Positions 51,426-60,691 of a stretch of 64,000 nt of DNA are shown in pieces. A program made the translations under genes and the position numbers. The stretch comes from Paenibacillus humicola (GTDB lineage Bacteria > Bacillota > Bacilli > Paenibacillales > Paenibacillaceae): positions 2,072,501-2,136,500 of the forward strand of contig NZ_JAQGPL010000001.1 of the NCBI RefSeq assembly GCF_028826105.1, read 5' to 3'. Each line of letters opens with the position of its first letter. Within the stretch, counting starts at the first letter, position 1. The notes under the pieces are model-generated. The model did not search any database. It had not been told where the DNA came from and was given only the letters and a program-made list of their open reading frames with translations.

Positions 51426-53065
51426 AGGGCCGGCGGAGCTCCGGTGGGCCGGAATCGACAGGCGGCGGCCGGTCCGCCGGCGGGGTGAATGGCGGCGTGC
51501 GCGCCGATACGAAGCGCAAGCGGCATCCGGCGGGCGGCGGCCCCGGCGATGCCCGAACGCAAAGCGCCGGAGCGGACCGTCCCAGCTCCGGACGCCCCGG
51601 CTCCGGCCGCGATGGCCGGCAGCCGTCCGGGGATGCCGCCGGCCGCGCCAACCCGGGGGGCCGCGGTTCTTCCGCGGAAGGAGCCGCGGGCAGACGCGGC
51701 GTGCGCACCGCCCGCTCCGTGGCGCTCGATACGCTCGTGAAGGTCGCCGAAGCGGGCGCTTACAGCAACCTGCAGCTGAACAAGGCGCTGCAGGACGCGC
51801 AGCTGTCCCGCCAGGATGCGGCGCTGGCCACGGAGCTGGTCTACGGTACCATACAGCGGCAGCGCACGCTTGATTACCGGCTGGCCGCGCTCGTGTCCAA
51901 AGGACTGGACACGCTTGCGCCGTGGGTGCATCAGCTGCTCCGGCTCAGCGCTTATCAGCTGCTTTATTTGGACCGCATTCCGGCCCATGCGGCGGTGAAC
52001 GAAGCGGTGCAGCTCGCCAAGCGGCGCGGGCATGCCGGCATTTCCGGCATGGTGAACGGGGTGCTGCGCAATATGGAGCGGCGGCTCGTCGAGTTGAAAG
52101 CTCCTGCTGCGGAGTCCGACCCGGCAATGCGAATCGGCCTTACGCATTCGTATCCGGACTGGCTTGTCCGCCGCTGGATCCGGCAGTTCGGCATCGAGAC
52201 GGCCGAGGCCATCTGCGCGGCCGGCAACGAGCCGCCGCATGCGAGCGTGCGCGTTAACCGGCTGCGGATGACGCGCGATGAGGCGATCGCGGCACTTGCC
52301 GCGGCCGGCATTGCGGCCCGCGAATCGCCGGTGGCGCCGGCCGCGGTGATCGCCGAAGGAGCGGGCAATTTGGCGCAAACGGAAGGTTTCGCGAAGGGCG
52401 ACTGGACGATGCAGGATGAGAGCTCGATGCTCGTAGCCGAAATTTGCGCGCCGGCTCCCGGCATGCGCGTGCTCGACTGCTGCTCCGCGCCGGGCGGCAA
52501 AGCGACGCATCTCGGCGAGCTGATGGGCGACCGGGGCGGCATTGTCGCGAACGATGTGCACCCGCACAAGCTGAAGCTGATCGAAGACAACGCGCGGCGG
52601 CTCGGACTCCGCTCGATCGACGCCGTCGCCGGCGATGCGCTTGCGCTGGCCGGACGCTTCGAGCCGGGCTCGTTCGACCTCGTGCTGCTGGACGCGCCGT
52701 GCAGCGGCCTCGGCGTCATCCGGCGCAAGCCGGAGATCAAGTGGACGAAGACCGAAGGCGATATCCGCGATATCGCGGCGCTGCAAAGCCGGCTGCTGGA
52801 CGAGGCGGCCCGGATGGTGAAGCCGGGCGGCATTCTTGTGTACAGCACCTGCACGATCGAACGGGAGGAGAACGGCGGGCAGATCCGTTCGTTTCTGGAG
52901 CGCAACCGCGGGTTTCGGGCGGATGTGAACTGGCCGCAGCCGGTGCTCGAACCGCTGCGCGAACGAGGCGTCATCGGCGAAGGCTTCGACGGGACGGCTC
53001 AGCTGCTGCCGCACCATTTCGGCAGCGACGGCTTTTATATCGCCCGCATGAAGCGCGAGGACTGA
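51422..53065 (+). CDS. rsmB: 16S rRNA m5C967 methyltransferase RsmB with disordered N-terminal extension
   Basis: This 547-residue protein combines a NusB-like domain (ARSVALDTLVKVAEAGAYSN onward) with a SAM-dependent m5C methyltransferase domain. The SAM site is VLDCCSAPGGKATHLGEL, and the two catalytic Cys are in DAPCSGLG and YSTCTIERE. The first 95 residues are Gly/Arg/Ser/Ala-rich and unlike RsmB of Bacillus (447 residues). The GTG at 51422 overlaps the fmt stop in GTGA, as fits the tight operon. No good ribosome binding site is visible for a later start before the NusB domain, so the extension is probably translated. Confidence 0.9.
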   Translation: MKGRRSSGGPESTGGGRSAGGVNGGVRADTKRKRHPAGGGPGDARTQSAGADRPSSGRPGSGRDGRQPSGDAAGRANPGGRGSSAEGAAGRRGVRTARSVALDTLVKVAEAGAYSNLQLNKALQDAQLSRQDAALATELVYGTIQRQRTLDYRLAALVSKGLDTLAPWVHQLLRLSAYQLLYLDRIPAHAAVNEAVQLAKRRGHAGISGMVNGVLRNMERRLVELKAPAAESDPAMRIGLTHSYPDWLVRRWIRQFGIETAEAICAAGNEPPHASVRVNRLRMTRDEAIAALAAAGIAARESPVAPAAVIAEGAGNLAQTEGFAKGDWTMQDESSMLVAEICAPAPGMRVLDCCSAPGGKATHLGELMGDRGGIVANDVHPHKLKLIEDNARRLGLRSIDAVAGDALALAGRFEPGSFDLVLLDAPCSGLGVIRRKPEIKWTKTEGDIRDIAALQSRLLDEAARMVKPGGILVYSTCTIEREENGGQIRSFLERNRGFRADVNWPQPVLEPLRERGVIGEGFDGTAQLLPHHFGSDGFYIARMKRED

Positions 53066-53105
53066 CGGCAGGAAACGCTTCCCCGCCCCAATAGACAAGC
53101 TTCGG

Positions 53106-53143
53106 CGCCCATGACGGCCTTTGTGGCCTGCCATGGGCGTTTG
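53106..53143 (+). terminator. Hairpin between rsmB and rlmN
   Basis: CGCCCATG pairs with CATGGGCG, with an inner GGCC/GGCC stem. Only TTT follows, so termination may be partial. Confidence 0.5.
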
Positions 53144-53211
53144 TGGTAAAATAGGCGATGTCGGGCGTGAAAACGTCCCTAAACCATTTTCAGGAAACAG
53201 GTGTAAAACCG

Positions 53212-54258
53212 ATGAAACCGTTCATCTACGACTATACGCCGGATCAGCTTCAAGATTGGATGAAAGCGAACGGGGAGCCCGCGTTCCGCGGCGCCCAGCT
53301 GTTCGATTGGCTTTATGTAAAGCGGGTCAAAAGCTTCGACGACATGACCAATCTGCCCAAAACGCTGCGGCAGAAGCTTGAGGACCATTTTCAATTCGTT
53401 ACGCTCACCGAAATTACGCGGCTGGAGTCGAAGGACGGCACCGTCAAATTTTTGTTCGGGCTGCATGACAGCCACGCGATCGAAACGGTGATCATGCGCC
53501 ACAATTACGGCAACAGCATCTGCGTCACGACGCAGGTCGGCTGCCGGATCGGCTGCACCTTCTGCGCATCCACGCTCGGCGGTTTGAAGCGCAATCTGAC
53601 GGCGGGCGAAATCGTCGCACAGGTCGTTACGGCGCAGCAAATGCTCGATGCTTCGGGCGAGCGCGTCTCGAGCATCGTCATTATGGGCTCCGGCGAGCCG
53701 TTCGAAAATTACGACGCGACCATGGACTTTCTGCGCATTATGATTCACGAGAAGGGGCTCAACATCGGCCAGCGGCATATTACGGTATCGACCAGCGGAA
53801 TCGTGCCGAGCATCTACAAGTTCGCGGAAGAGAATACGCAGATCAATTTGGCCATTTCGATCCATGCTCCGAACGATACGCTTCGCTCGAAGCTGATGCC
53901 GGTCAACCGGCGTTTTCCGTTCGAGGAAGTGATGGAGGCGTGCCGCTACTACATTGCCAAAACCGGCCGGCGGATCACGTTCGAATACGCGCTGATCGGC
54001 GGCGTCAACGACCAAAGCGAGCATGCGGAGGAGCTTGCCGACGTGCTGCAGGGGATGCTCTGCCACGTCAACCTGATCCCGGTCAACTATGTGCCGGAGC
54101 GGGATTACGTGCGGACGCCGCGCGAACAAATCTTTGAGTTTCACCGCATTTTGGAACGGAAAAAAATCAATGCCACGATCCGCAGAGAGCAGGGACACGA
54201 CATCGCAGCGGCTTGCGGACAATTGCGCGCGAAACATATGGAGTCTACGGCGGGGTGA
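53212..54258 (+). CDS. rlmN: RlmN, 23S rRNA A2503 and tRNA A37 methyltransferase
   Basis: This 348-residue radical SAM enzyme makes 2-methyladenosine in 23S rRNA and some tRNAs. The 4Fe-4S Cys triad is [18 protein letters not shown] is the SAM-contact motif, and the two methyl-carrying/acid-base Cys appear at TTQVGC and AAACGQL near the C-terminus. ATG 53212 ([12 protein letters not shown]) has an AGGTG site eight bases upstream. An in-frame ATG at 53158 lies too close to a TAAAAT -10-like sequence to be usual. The stop is followed eight bases later by prpC. Confidence 0.95.
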   Translation: MKPFIYDYTPDQLQDWMKANGEPAFRGAQLFDWLYVKRVKSFDDMTNLPKTLRQKLEDHFQFVTLTEITRLESKDGTVKFLFGLHDSHAIETVIMRHNYGNSICVTTQVGCRIGCTFCASTLGGLKRNLTAGEIVAQVVTAQQMLDASGERVSSIVIMGSGEPFENYDATMDFLRIMIHEKGLNIGQRHITVSTSGIVPSIYKFAEENTQINLAISIHAPNDTLRSKLMPVNRRFPFEEVMEACRYYIAKTGRRITFEYALIGGVNDQSEHAEELADVLQGMLCHVNLIPVNYVPERDYVRTPREQIFEFHRILERKKINATIRREQGHDIAAACGQLRAKHMESTAG

Positions 54259-54265
54259 TCGTGTG

Positions 54266-55024
54266 ATGAAAATAGCAGTTCGGACCGATATCGGACGCAT
54301 CCGGCTCCGAAACGAAGACCGCGGCTTTGCCGAGGAGACCGACAGCGGCCTGACCGTCGCCATTTTGGCGGACGGGATGGGCGGCCATCAAGCCGGTGAC
54401 GTGGCGAGCCAGCTAGCGCTCGATACGATTCTGGGCGTCGTCCGCGGCGGCGCCTCCGGGGCGCTTTCGATCCATGAGCGCAAAACGCTTATCCGCCAGG
54501 CGATCCTGGAGGCGAACGAAGTCGTGTACGACACCGCCGCGCAAAACGAGCAGTACCGGGACATGGGCACGACCATCGTCGTGGCGCTGCTGCAGGCGGA
54601 AGACGGCGTCATCGGTCATATTGGCGACAGCCGTGCGTACAAATGGAGAGAAGGGGTGCTGTCCCAGCTGACGACCGATCATACGTTCGTCAACGAGCTC
54701 GTCAAGTCGGGACAGATTACGGCGGAAGAAGCGATCCATCATCCCCGCCGGAACGTCATCACGAGAGCGCTCGGCACCGACGAGCAGGTTGAGGCGGACG
54801 TCCGCGGCATTCCGTGGACAAGCGGCGATATGCTGCTTTTGTGCAGCGACGGGCTTACCGACATGGTCAGCGACGCGGACATCGCCGAGACGCTCGTCTC
54901 CAGCGAGCTTGATCTGGACGGCAAGGCGGACAAGCTCGTTTCGCTTGCGCTCGAGGCCGGAGGAGACGACAATATCACGGTGATCCTGCTGGATCATGCC
55001 GGCGCCGCGGAACAAGGGGAGTGA
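54266..55024 (+). CDS. prpC: PrpC, PP2C-type protein Ser/Thr phosphatase
   Basis: This 252-residue PPM-family phosphatase reverses PrkC phosphorylation. The metal-binding Asp residues sit in RNEDRGF, LADGMGGH, GDSRAY, CSDGLTDM and GGDDNITVI. ATG 54266 follows ggggtga seven bases upstream, with the rlmN TGA inside that region. The stop overlaps the region before prkC, giving the usual prpC-prkC pair. Confidence 0.96.
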   Translation: MKIAVRTDIGRIRLRNEDRGFAEETDSGLTVAILADGMGGHQAGDVASQLALDTILGVVRGGASGALSIHERKTLIRQAILEANEVVYDTAAQNEQYRDMGTTIVVALLQAEDGVIGHIGDSRAYKWREGVLSQLTTDHTFVNELVKSGQITAEEAIHHPRRNVITRALGTDEQVEADVRGIPWTSGDMLLLCSDGLTDMVSDADIAETLVSSELDLDGKADKLVSLALEAGGDDNITVILLDHAGAAEQGE

Positions 55025-55029
55025 GCGAC

Positions 55030-57180
55030 ATGATTGGACACGAATTGGCGGGGCGTTACGAGATCCTTGACCGTATCGGCGGGGGCGGCATGGCGCTCGT
55101 CTATAAGGCTCACGATGTGCTCCTGAACCGGAAAGTGGCGGTGAAGGTGCTGCGTCAGCAGTTTGTGCACGACGAGGAATTCATTCGCCGCTTCCGGCGG
55201 GAAGCCCAGTCGGCCGCGGCGCTCTCCCATCCGAATGTCGTCAGCATTTACGATGTCGGGCAGGAAGAAGACATCCATTATATTGTGATGGAATATATCG
55301 ACGGCAGCAATTTGAACGAAATCATTCAGGATCGGGCCCCGCTGCAAGCCGAAGAAGCGGTACGCATCGCCAGCCAGATTTGCGACGCGCTCGATCATGC
55401 ACATCATAGCCAAATCATTCATCGCGATATTAAACCGCACAACATCCTGATCGGCAAAAACGGCCGCGTGAAGGTAACCGATTTCGGAATCGCGCGTGCC
55501 GTGACGTCGTCGACCATTACGCAAACCGGTTCGGTCGTCGGCTCCGTCCACTATTTTTCTCCGGAGCACGCCAAAGGCGTCAATACGGGGGAGAAGTCCG
55601 ACCTGTATTCCCTCGGAATCGTGATGTACCAGATGCTGACCGGCCGCCTTCCGTTTCTCGGCGAAAGCCCGATCAGCGTCGCGCTGAAACATCTGCAGGA
55701 GACGTTTGAGGAGCCGCGGGAGGTCAACCCGTACATCCCGCAAAGCGTCGAAAATATCGTGCTGCGCGCGATGCGCAAAAATCCGCTTGAGCGCTACGCG
55801 TCGGCGGGTGAGATGCTGCGCGATTTGGAGACCTGCCTGCAGCCCGAGAGGCTAGACGAGCCGAAAATTTCGTTCGATCATTCGGATCTCGACGAGACGC
55901 GCGTTATGCCCGCAATCCGCGGCAGCATCGCGGATACCCCGCTCGGCGCGGCCAGAGCGGAAAAAGCGAAGGCCGAGGCCGAAGAACAGGACAATAAATG
56001 GGATTCAAGCGGCTTGGAGGAAAACCGCAAACGCAGATGGGTCAAGCCGGTCGTCACCGTCGGGGCTACGCTGCTCGTGATCGCGCTTGTTTTCTGGGGC
56101 GCCCAGACCGTGCTCGGCTGGTTCGACATTAAAGAGGTCGAGGTTCCGTACGTCGTGAACAAATCGGAGACGGATGCGCGTCAAATTTTGACCGATGCCG
56201 GGCTGAAGGTCCAAGAGCCGGTCGTCTATATGAATAACGATACCGTGCCCAAGGATTACGTGTACGACCAGTCCAAATCGAATCAGCGGGTGAAGGTCGG
56301 CTCCTTCATCCAGCTGTTTGTCAGCACCGGTCCTCAACTGGAAACCGCGGCCGATTACAAAGGGCAGTCGTACGAAGATGCCGTAACCGAGCTGCAGGCG
56401 CTCGGCGTAACCCCGGACCGGATTTCGCGGACACAGGACGCGTACAGCGACGAAGTTGATCCGGGAGCGATTATTTCGCAAACGCCGGCAGCGGGCCAGC
56501 AGTTCGATCCGAAAAAGGACAAGTTCGAGTTTACGGTCAGCAAAGGGAAAGAAACGTTCCCGATGCCGAATGTGGTCGGGATGACGCAGAAGGATGCAAT
56601 CGATCTGCTGACGTCGAAAGGGCTCGTCGTGAAGGAATCGGACATCGTCCAGGAGAAAAGCTACAAGCCGCAGGGCGAGGTCATCCGGCAGGATCCGTAT
56701 CAGGCGAACGACCAGGTTGCCAAAGGCTCGGGCGTGACGCTGACGGTCAGCTCCGGGCTGCCCGACGATGCAATTCAATATACGTTTAGCATCGTCATTT
56801 CACCGGCTCAAGCGGGCAAATCGAGCGAAATTCATATCGTTTATTCCGATGCGACGGGCGAGAATATCGATTGGGGCAAGAAAACGATCAACGATACGCA
56901 AACCTTCCAGGTGCCGGTCGTGCTTGCGCCGAATACGGAGGCGAAGGTAAGCATTTTCCGCGACGGCCAATTTGCCGATATGTTCTCGAAGACGTACGAC
57001 GATGCGAAATCGGGTGTCGATTCGATGCCGAACACGATTCCGAGCATGGCGCCGGGCCAAGGAGAGACCGGCCAAACGGACGGCACGCAGGGGACAAACA
57101 CGGATGGACAAAACACGGGAAACGGACAAAATACAGGAAACGGTACAGACAATGGACAACAACAACCGCAGCAGCCATAG
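55030..57180 (+). CDS. prkC: PrkC, membrane Ser/Thr kinase with PASTA domains
   Basis: This 716-residue Hanks-type kinase senses cell-wall fragments. The cytoplasmic kinase domain (residues 10-270) has the GGGGMALVYKA loop, ATP-binding Lys39, HRD (Asp133) and DFG (151-153). One membrane helix lies near residues 340-360. Three PASTA domains follow outside (VEVPYVVNKSE, YEDAVTELQALG, MPNVVGMTQKDA), then a small beta domain and a Gln/Asn/Gly/Thr-rich tail. ATG 55030 has ggggag nine bases upstream. Targets in Bacillus include EF-G, YvcK and cell-wall proteins, and spore germination responds to it. Confidence 0.96.
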   Translation: MIGHELAGRYEILDRIGGGGMALVYKAHDVLLNRKVAVKVLRQQFVHDEEFIRRFRREAQSAAALSHPNVVSIYDVGQEEDIHYIVMEYIDGSNLNEIIQDRAPLQAEEAVRIASQICDALDHAHHSQIIHRDIKPHNILIGKNGRVKVTDFGIARAVTSSTITQTGSVVGSVHYFSPEHAKGVNTGEKSDLYSLGIVMYQMLTGRLPFLGESPISVALKHLQETFEEPREVNPYIPQSVENIVLRAMRKNPLERYASAGEMLRDLETCLQPERLDEPKISFDHSDLDETRVMPAIRGSIADTPLGAARAEKAKAEAEEQDNKWDSSGLEENRKRRWVKPVVTVGATLLVIALVFWGAQTVLGWFDIKEVEVPYVVNKSETDARQILTDAGLKVQEPVVYMNNDTVPKDYVYDQSKSNQRVKVGSFIQLFVSTGPQLETAADYKGQSYEDAVTELQALGVTPDRISRTQDAYSDEVDPGAIISQTPAAGQQFDPKKDKFEFTVSKGKETFPMPNVVGMTQKDAIDLLTSKGLVVKESDIVQEKSYKPQGEVIRQDPYQANDQVAKGSGVTLTVSSGLPDDAIQYTFSIVISPAQAGKSSEIHIVYSDATGENIDWGKKTINDTQTFQVPVVLAPNTEAKVSIFRDGQFADMFSKTYDDAKSGVDSMPNTIPSMAPGQGETGQTDGTQGTNTDGQNTGNGQNTGNGTDNGQQQPQQP

Positions 57181-58096
57181 CGAGGGCCCCATCGGACGAA
57201 TCGTACGGGCGCTGAGCGGCTACTATTATGTTTTGCCGGAGCATGCCCCGCGAAACGAAGCGCCGATTCAATGCCGTGCACGCGGCATTTTCAAGAAGCG
57301 GGGCGAATCGCCGCTTGTCGGCGATCTCGTCCGGTTCGGCATCACGGAGAACGGCGAGGGCACGGTCGACGAAATTTTGCCGCGCTCCACGGAGCTGGTC
57401 CGGCCCCCGGTAGCGAACGTCGACCTGGCGATCCTCGTTTTTTCCGTCACGGAGCCGTCTTTGAATTTGCAGCTGTTGGATAAATTTCTCGCACATATTG
57501 AGCATTCGGGCATCGACGCGGTGCTTTGTCTCAGCAAGCGAGATTTGGCCGACGACGGCGAATTAGCGCCTGAAGCGGTGCGCGCGATCGAGGACGTCGT
57601 GCGGATTTACGAGCCGATCGGGTACGAGGTGCTGGTCACCAGCTCGAAGCGCGGCGAAGGAACGGAAGAGTTCGTACGGCGGCTGCAGGGGCATTTGGCC
57701 GTCTTTGCCGGCCAATCCGGCGTGGGCAAGTCGTCGCTGCTGAACGCGCTCGTTCCCGGACTGGCGCTGGAAACGAGCGAGATCAGCGCAAGGCTGGGAA
57801 GGGGCCGGCATACGACCCGCCATGTCGAGCTGATCGATATCGGCGGCGCATATGTGGCGGACACCCCGGGCTTCAGCCAACTCGATTTTGCGGAGCTCGG
57901 CATCGAAGAGCTCGGTAGCTGCTTCCGCGAAATGCGCGAGCTTGCGCCGCAGTGCAAATTTCGCGGCTGCACGCATCTCCGCGAACCCGGCTGCGCGGTT
58001 TTGGAAGCTTTGGAAGAAGGACGGATCGCCCCGAGCCGGCACGCCAATTACGTGCTGTTTATGGCGGAAATGAAAGAGAAAAAGCGGAGGTACTGA
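57152..58096 (+). CDS. rsgA: RsgA, small ribosomal subunit biogenesis GTPase
   Basis: This 314-residue circularly permuted GTPase helps late 30S maturation. An N-terminal OB fold ([14 protein letters not shown]) is followed by G4 (LSKRDL), then G1 (GQSGVGKSS) and G3 (DTPGFS). The C-terminal zinc motif is [14 protein letters not shown]. The ATG at 57152 has aggaaacgg upstream. It starts inside the last codons of prkC, so the genes overlap by 29 bases, with the Gln-rich prkC tail and the Asn-rich rsgA start sharing DNA. Neighbours are as in B. subtilis (cpgA). Confidence 0.95.
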   Translation: MDNNNRSSHSEGPIGRIVRALSGYYYVLPEHAPRNEAPIQCRARGIFKKRGESPLVGDLVRFGITENGEGTVDEILPRSTELVRPPVANVDLAILVFSVTEPSLNLQLLDKFLAHIEHSGIDAVLCLSKRDLADDGELAPEAVRAIEDVVRIYEPIGYEVLVTSSKRGEGTEEFVRRLQGHLAVFAGQSGVGKSSLLNALVPGLALETSEISARLGRGRHTTRHVELIDIGGAYVADTPGFSQLDFAELGIEELGSCFREMRELAPQCKFRGCTHLREPGCAVLEALEEGRIAPSRHANYVLFMAEMKEKKRRY

Positions 58097-58097
58097 C

Positions 58098-58742
58098 ATG
58101 GCAATCATCGCACCATCGATTTTGTCGGCGGATTTTGCCGCATTGGCCGAAGAGCTTCAAAACGTAGAACGGGCGGGAGCCGATTGGATCCATATTGATG
58201 TGATGGACGGCCACTTTGTGCCGAATCTGACCTTCGGGCCGCTGGTTGTCGGCGCCGCGAGGACGCATACGAGGCTGCCTTTCGACGTGCATCTGATGAT
58301 CGAGCGGCCCGAAGCCTATATTCCGGAATTCGTCGCGGCGGGAGCCGACCGGATTACCGTTCATGCGGAGGCCTGTACGCATCTGCACCGCGTCGTGCAT
58401 ATGATTAAGGAAGCCGGACTTCCCGCGGGCGTGGCGCTTAATCCGGCGACGCCTCTTTCCGTGCTCGAACATATGCTGGCCGATCTCGATCTGGTGCTGA
58501 TCATGACGGTGAATCCGGGCTTCGGCGGGCAAAAATTCATTCCCGAATCGCTTGCGAAGCTTCGCCGGCTGCGTACGATGCTGCAAGCCGCCGGACGAAA
58601 CGAGGTGCACGTCCAAGTGGACGGCGGCATTAACCCCGAGACGTCGCCGCTTGTCCGTGAAGCGGGAGCCGATGTGCTCGTAGCCGGAAGCGCCGTATTC
58701 GGCGAGAAGGACCGGGCCGCCGCGATTGCGGCGCTGCGTTAA
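58098..58742 (+). CDS. rpe: Ribulose-phosphate 3-epimerase
   Basis: This 214-residue TIM-barrel enzyme interconverts ribulose-5-phosphate and xylulose-5-phosphate in the pentose phosphate pathway. It has [15 protein letters not shown] with the metal/acid Asp, [37 protein letters not shown] and [10 protein letters not shown]. The ribosome binding site gcggaggta lies in the last codons of rsgA. A small membrane-protein gene follows 11 bases later. In B. subtilis yloS (thiamine pyrophosphokinase) follows at this place. Confidence 0.97.
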   Translation: MAIIAPSILSADFAALAEELQNVERAGADWIHIDVMDGHFVPNLTFGPLVVGAARTHTRLPFDVHLMIERPEAYIPEFVAAGADRITVHAEACTHLHRVVHMIKEAGLPAGVALNPATPLSVLEHMLADLDLVLIMTVNPGFGGQKFIPESLAKLRRLRTMLQAAGRNEVHVQVDGGINPETSPLVREAGADVLVAGSAVFGEKDRAAAIAALR

Positions 58743-58753
58743 GGAGGGATTTC

Positions 58754-59023
58754 GTGGAAGGACGGCTGAAGAAAGGCTTGCTGCTTGCCATATACAGCAT
58801 GGGCTGCGGCCTTATGCTATCGATCTTTCCGTTTATTAAGTCCCCGTTCAACCTTATTTTCTCCCTGTTTGCGTTCGTGATCGGCATCTATTTTTTTCGA
58901 GGCTATCCGAGCCTTCGTTCGCGGCTCTTGTTTATCGGCCTGGGGCTTTTGTTTTTCTTTCTCTTCACGGTGATCATTACGATGATTTTGTATTTGCGGT
59001 CGCATCCGCAGGGTGCGGTTTAA
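58754..59023 (+). CDS. Small hypothetical membrane protein
   Basis: I do not recognise this 89-residue protein. It has a basic N-terminus (MEGRLKK) and three hydrophobic segments at about residues 8-25, 32-50 and 57-80, with a basic loop (GYPSLRSR) between the second and third. Residue composition and start (GTG 58754, with taaggagg about nine bases upstream) look real. It follows rpe by 11 bases in the operon, at the position where yloS would be in B. subtilis, but it has no resemblance to thiamine pyrophosphokinase. Confidence 0.75.
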   Translation: MEGRLKKGLLLAIYSMGCGLMLSIFPFIKSPFNLIFSLFAFVIGIYFFRGYPSLRSRLLFIGLGLLFFFLFTVIITMILYLRSHPQGAV

Positions 59024-59230
59024 ACCGGCGGAGCACAAAACTGGGCGTACGGACGAGGCCGCCCGATGGAATAGGACAAATTGGCAGTGCATAGGATGGT
59101 TACATGAACGAAGGTTCCTGTAGCCTTTTTTGCATGATAGGGAAGTTTCGGATGCCGGGCGGATCGGGCATGGCAATGCGGACGGCCGGGCGCTGCCCGC
59201 AACGAACCGGAACCGCCTTCGGGGATGCTC

Positions 59231-59586
59231 ACGAAGCAGCGTTTTCTCAAAAACGCAGAGTTGATGCTTACGAAGCGGCGTTTTATTTCAAACGCTACGA
59301 AGCAGCGTTTTCACAAAAACGCAAAGTTGATGCTTACGAAGCAGCGTTTTCTTTCAAACGCTACGAAGCAGCGTTTTCTTAAAAACGCAGAGTTGATGCT
59401 TACGAAGCGGCGTTTTCTTTCAAATGCTACGAAGCAGCGTTTTCTTAAAAACGCAAAGTTGATGCTTACGAAGCAGCGTTTTCTTTCAAACGCTACGAAG
59501 CAGCGTTTTCTCAAAAACGCAGAGTTGATGCTTACGAAGTAGCGTTTTCTTTCAAACGCTACGAAGCAGCGTTTTCTCAAAAACGC
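59231..59586. repeat. 66-bp tandem repeat array upstream of spoVM
   Basis: Five full 66-bp units begin at 59231, 59297, 59363, 59429 and 59495, plus a partial sixth at 59561. Each unit has two sub-blocks, 39 bp and 27 bp, each beginning ACGAAGC and containing a hairpin (GCGTTTT-CTTA-AAAACGC or GCGTTT-TCTTTC-AAACGC). That gives eleven consecutive hairpins, ending 16 bases before spoVM. Since 66 is a multiple of three, frames stay open on both strands, but no gene signal supports them. There are no unique spacers, so it is not a CRISPR. Confidence 0.95.
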
Positions 59587-59602
59587 TTAGGAGGGGTGGA
59601 GC

Positions 59603-59683
59603 ATGAAATTTTATACAATCAAGCTGCCGAAGTTTTTGGGCGGATTCGTAAAAGCGATCTTGAATACCTTTCAAAAAAATTAA
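59603..59683 (+). CDS. spoVM: SpoVM, stage V sporulation protein M
   Basis: This 26-residue amphipathic peptide is MKFYTIKLPKFLGGFVKAIL followed by NTFQKN, matching SpoVM closely. SpoVM binds the convex forespore membrane, anchors the coat ATPase SpoIVA and inhibits FtsH, and is needed for spore coat assembly. ATG 59603 follows taggaggggtgg. Its place between the rpe region and rpmB is the same as in B. subtilis. It marks the organism as an endospore former. A repeat array ends 16 bases upstream. Confidence 0.96.
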   Translation: MKFYTIKLPKFLGGFVKAILNTFQKN

Positions 59684-59824
59684 TGTCTGCGGCAGCCTGG
59701 CGATCCCACGGGTACCTGATCTCCGCGGAATAATCGCTTGCAGAAGCCGGCCGTGCCGCGGACGGCTGTTTGCTTTGTCTTCCGCCTGACGCAGCGCGAC
59801 TGAAGGCGGCCGCCCTTGGACATG
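59684..59824 (+). other. Region after spoVM
   Basis: No gene, promoter or clear terminator recognised between spoVM and the terminator that serves rpmB from the other side. Converging transcription would end at that shared terminator. Confidence 0.4.
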
Positions 59825-59855
59825 AAAAAAAAGCACCTGAACCCAGGTGCTTTTT
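59825..59855. terminator. Bidirectional terminator between spoVM and rpmB
   Basis: AAGCACCTG and CAGGTGCTT pair around AACC, with an A-tract before and TTTTT after. It serves rpmB on minus and spoVM on plus. Confidence 0.93.
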
Positions 59856-59929
59856 GCCTGCAAGAAACTTGTCCGCCGAAACATCGGCCGGAGCAGCTTC
59901 CCGTTTGTGAATATCTAGAGCGAAGAGCG

Positions 59930-60118
59930 TTATACCCGGGTCACTTTGCCGGCTTTCAACGCGCGAGTGCTGACGTAGACGCGTTTCGGCTTGCCGTCGA
60001 CGAGAATGCGCACTTTCTGAACGTTGACGCCCCACGAGCGGCGGTTTTTGTTGTTGGCGTGCGAAACGTGGTTGCCCGTTCCCGGACCTTTACCCGTAAT
60101 GTAGCATTTGCGAGACAT
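59930..60118 (-). CDS. rpmB: 50S ribosomal protein L28
   Basis: This 62-residue L28 has [20 protein letters not shown], then [16 protein letters not shown] and the C-terminal [11 protein letters not shown]. Only one of the four Cys of zinc-binding L28 variants is present, so this is the zinc-free type. ATG 60118 has GGGAGGTG upstream; the frame open to 60172 is not needed. It lies on the opposite strand between spoVM and yloU, the same arrangement as in B. subtilis. Confidence 0.97.
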   Translation of the reverse strand: MSRKCYITGKGPGTGNHVSHANNKNRRSWGVNVQKVRILVDGKPKRVYVSTRALKAGKVTRV

Positions 60119-60315
60119 GGAATACACCTCCCTTGATGCCGTTGCGATAAACATACTTGAATATCTTATCACATCTCGCGCGATCCATCAAGCTGGAGGT
60201 AATTTAAGCAAACGGCTGATAATCGCCGAAAAACAGGCTCTGGACTTCTAAATCGGAGCTATTTATAGTACAATGATGATTAGTCCATAATAGATGGATA
60301 AAGGAGTGGTCGTTC

Positions 60316-60675
60316 ATGCCTTTGGAGCTGAAATCGGAGCTTGGAAACGTCATCATCACGGATCATGTCATCTCCGTCATAGCGGGCTCGGCGGCGCTCG
60401 ATTGTTATGGACTGCTGGGGATGGCTTCGCGCAAACAGCTGAAGGACGGCATCGCCGAGATGCTCGGCAGGGACAATTTGGCGCGCGGCGTGGAAGTCCG
60501 CCGGGAAAACGAACGCCTGCATATCGATTTGTACATCATCGTAAGCTACGGGACGAAAATATCCGAGGTGGCGCATAACATCCAGACCAAAGTGAAATAT
60601 GTGCTGAACGAGGTGATCGGCCTCTCGGTCGATTACGTTCATATTTTTGTCCAAGGCGTCCGGGTATCCCGGTAG
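60316..60675 (+). CDS. yloU: Asp23/Gls24 family protein YloU
   Basis: This 119-residue Asp23-family protein has GNVIITDHVISVIAGSAAL, then RLHIDLYIIVSYGTKISEVA and VKYVLNEVIGLSVDYVHIFV. In B. subtilis yloU precedes yloV (fakA), as here with a 16-base gap. The genes probably share a transcript. A role in the fatty-acid kinase system has not been shown. The ribosome binding site is aaaggagtgg. A TACAAT at 60269-60274 is a possible -10, but its -35 is poor. Confidence 0.94.
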   Translation: MPLELKSELGNVIITDHVISVIAGSAALDCYGLLGMASRKQLKDGIAEMLGRDNLARGVEVRRENERLHIDLYIIVSYGTKISEVAHNIQTKVKYVLNEVIGLSVDYVHIFVQGVRVSR

Positions 60676-60691
60676 GAAGGGGAGTCATTGC

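Noticed and set aside
59112..59140. Possible terminator after the gene at 58754 (AAGG...CCTTTTTT)
   Set aside because: The stem is only about four base pairs; too weak to call.
59225..59580. Open frames on both strands through the 66-bp array (105 and 89 codons)
   Set aside because: They exist because the unit is a multiple of three; no ribosome binding site, and the peptides are pure repeat.
59231..59586. CRISPR array
   Set aside because: No unique spacers: all parts of each unit repeat, and no cas genes are nearby.
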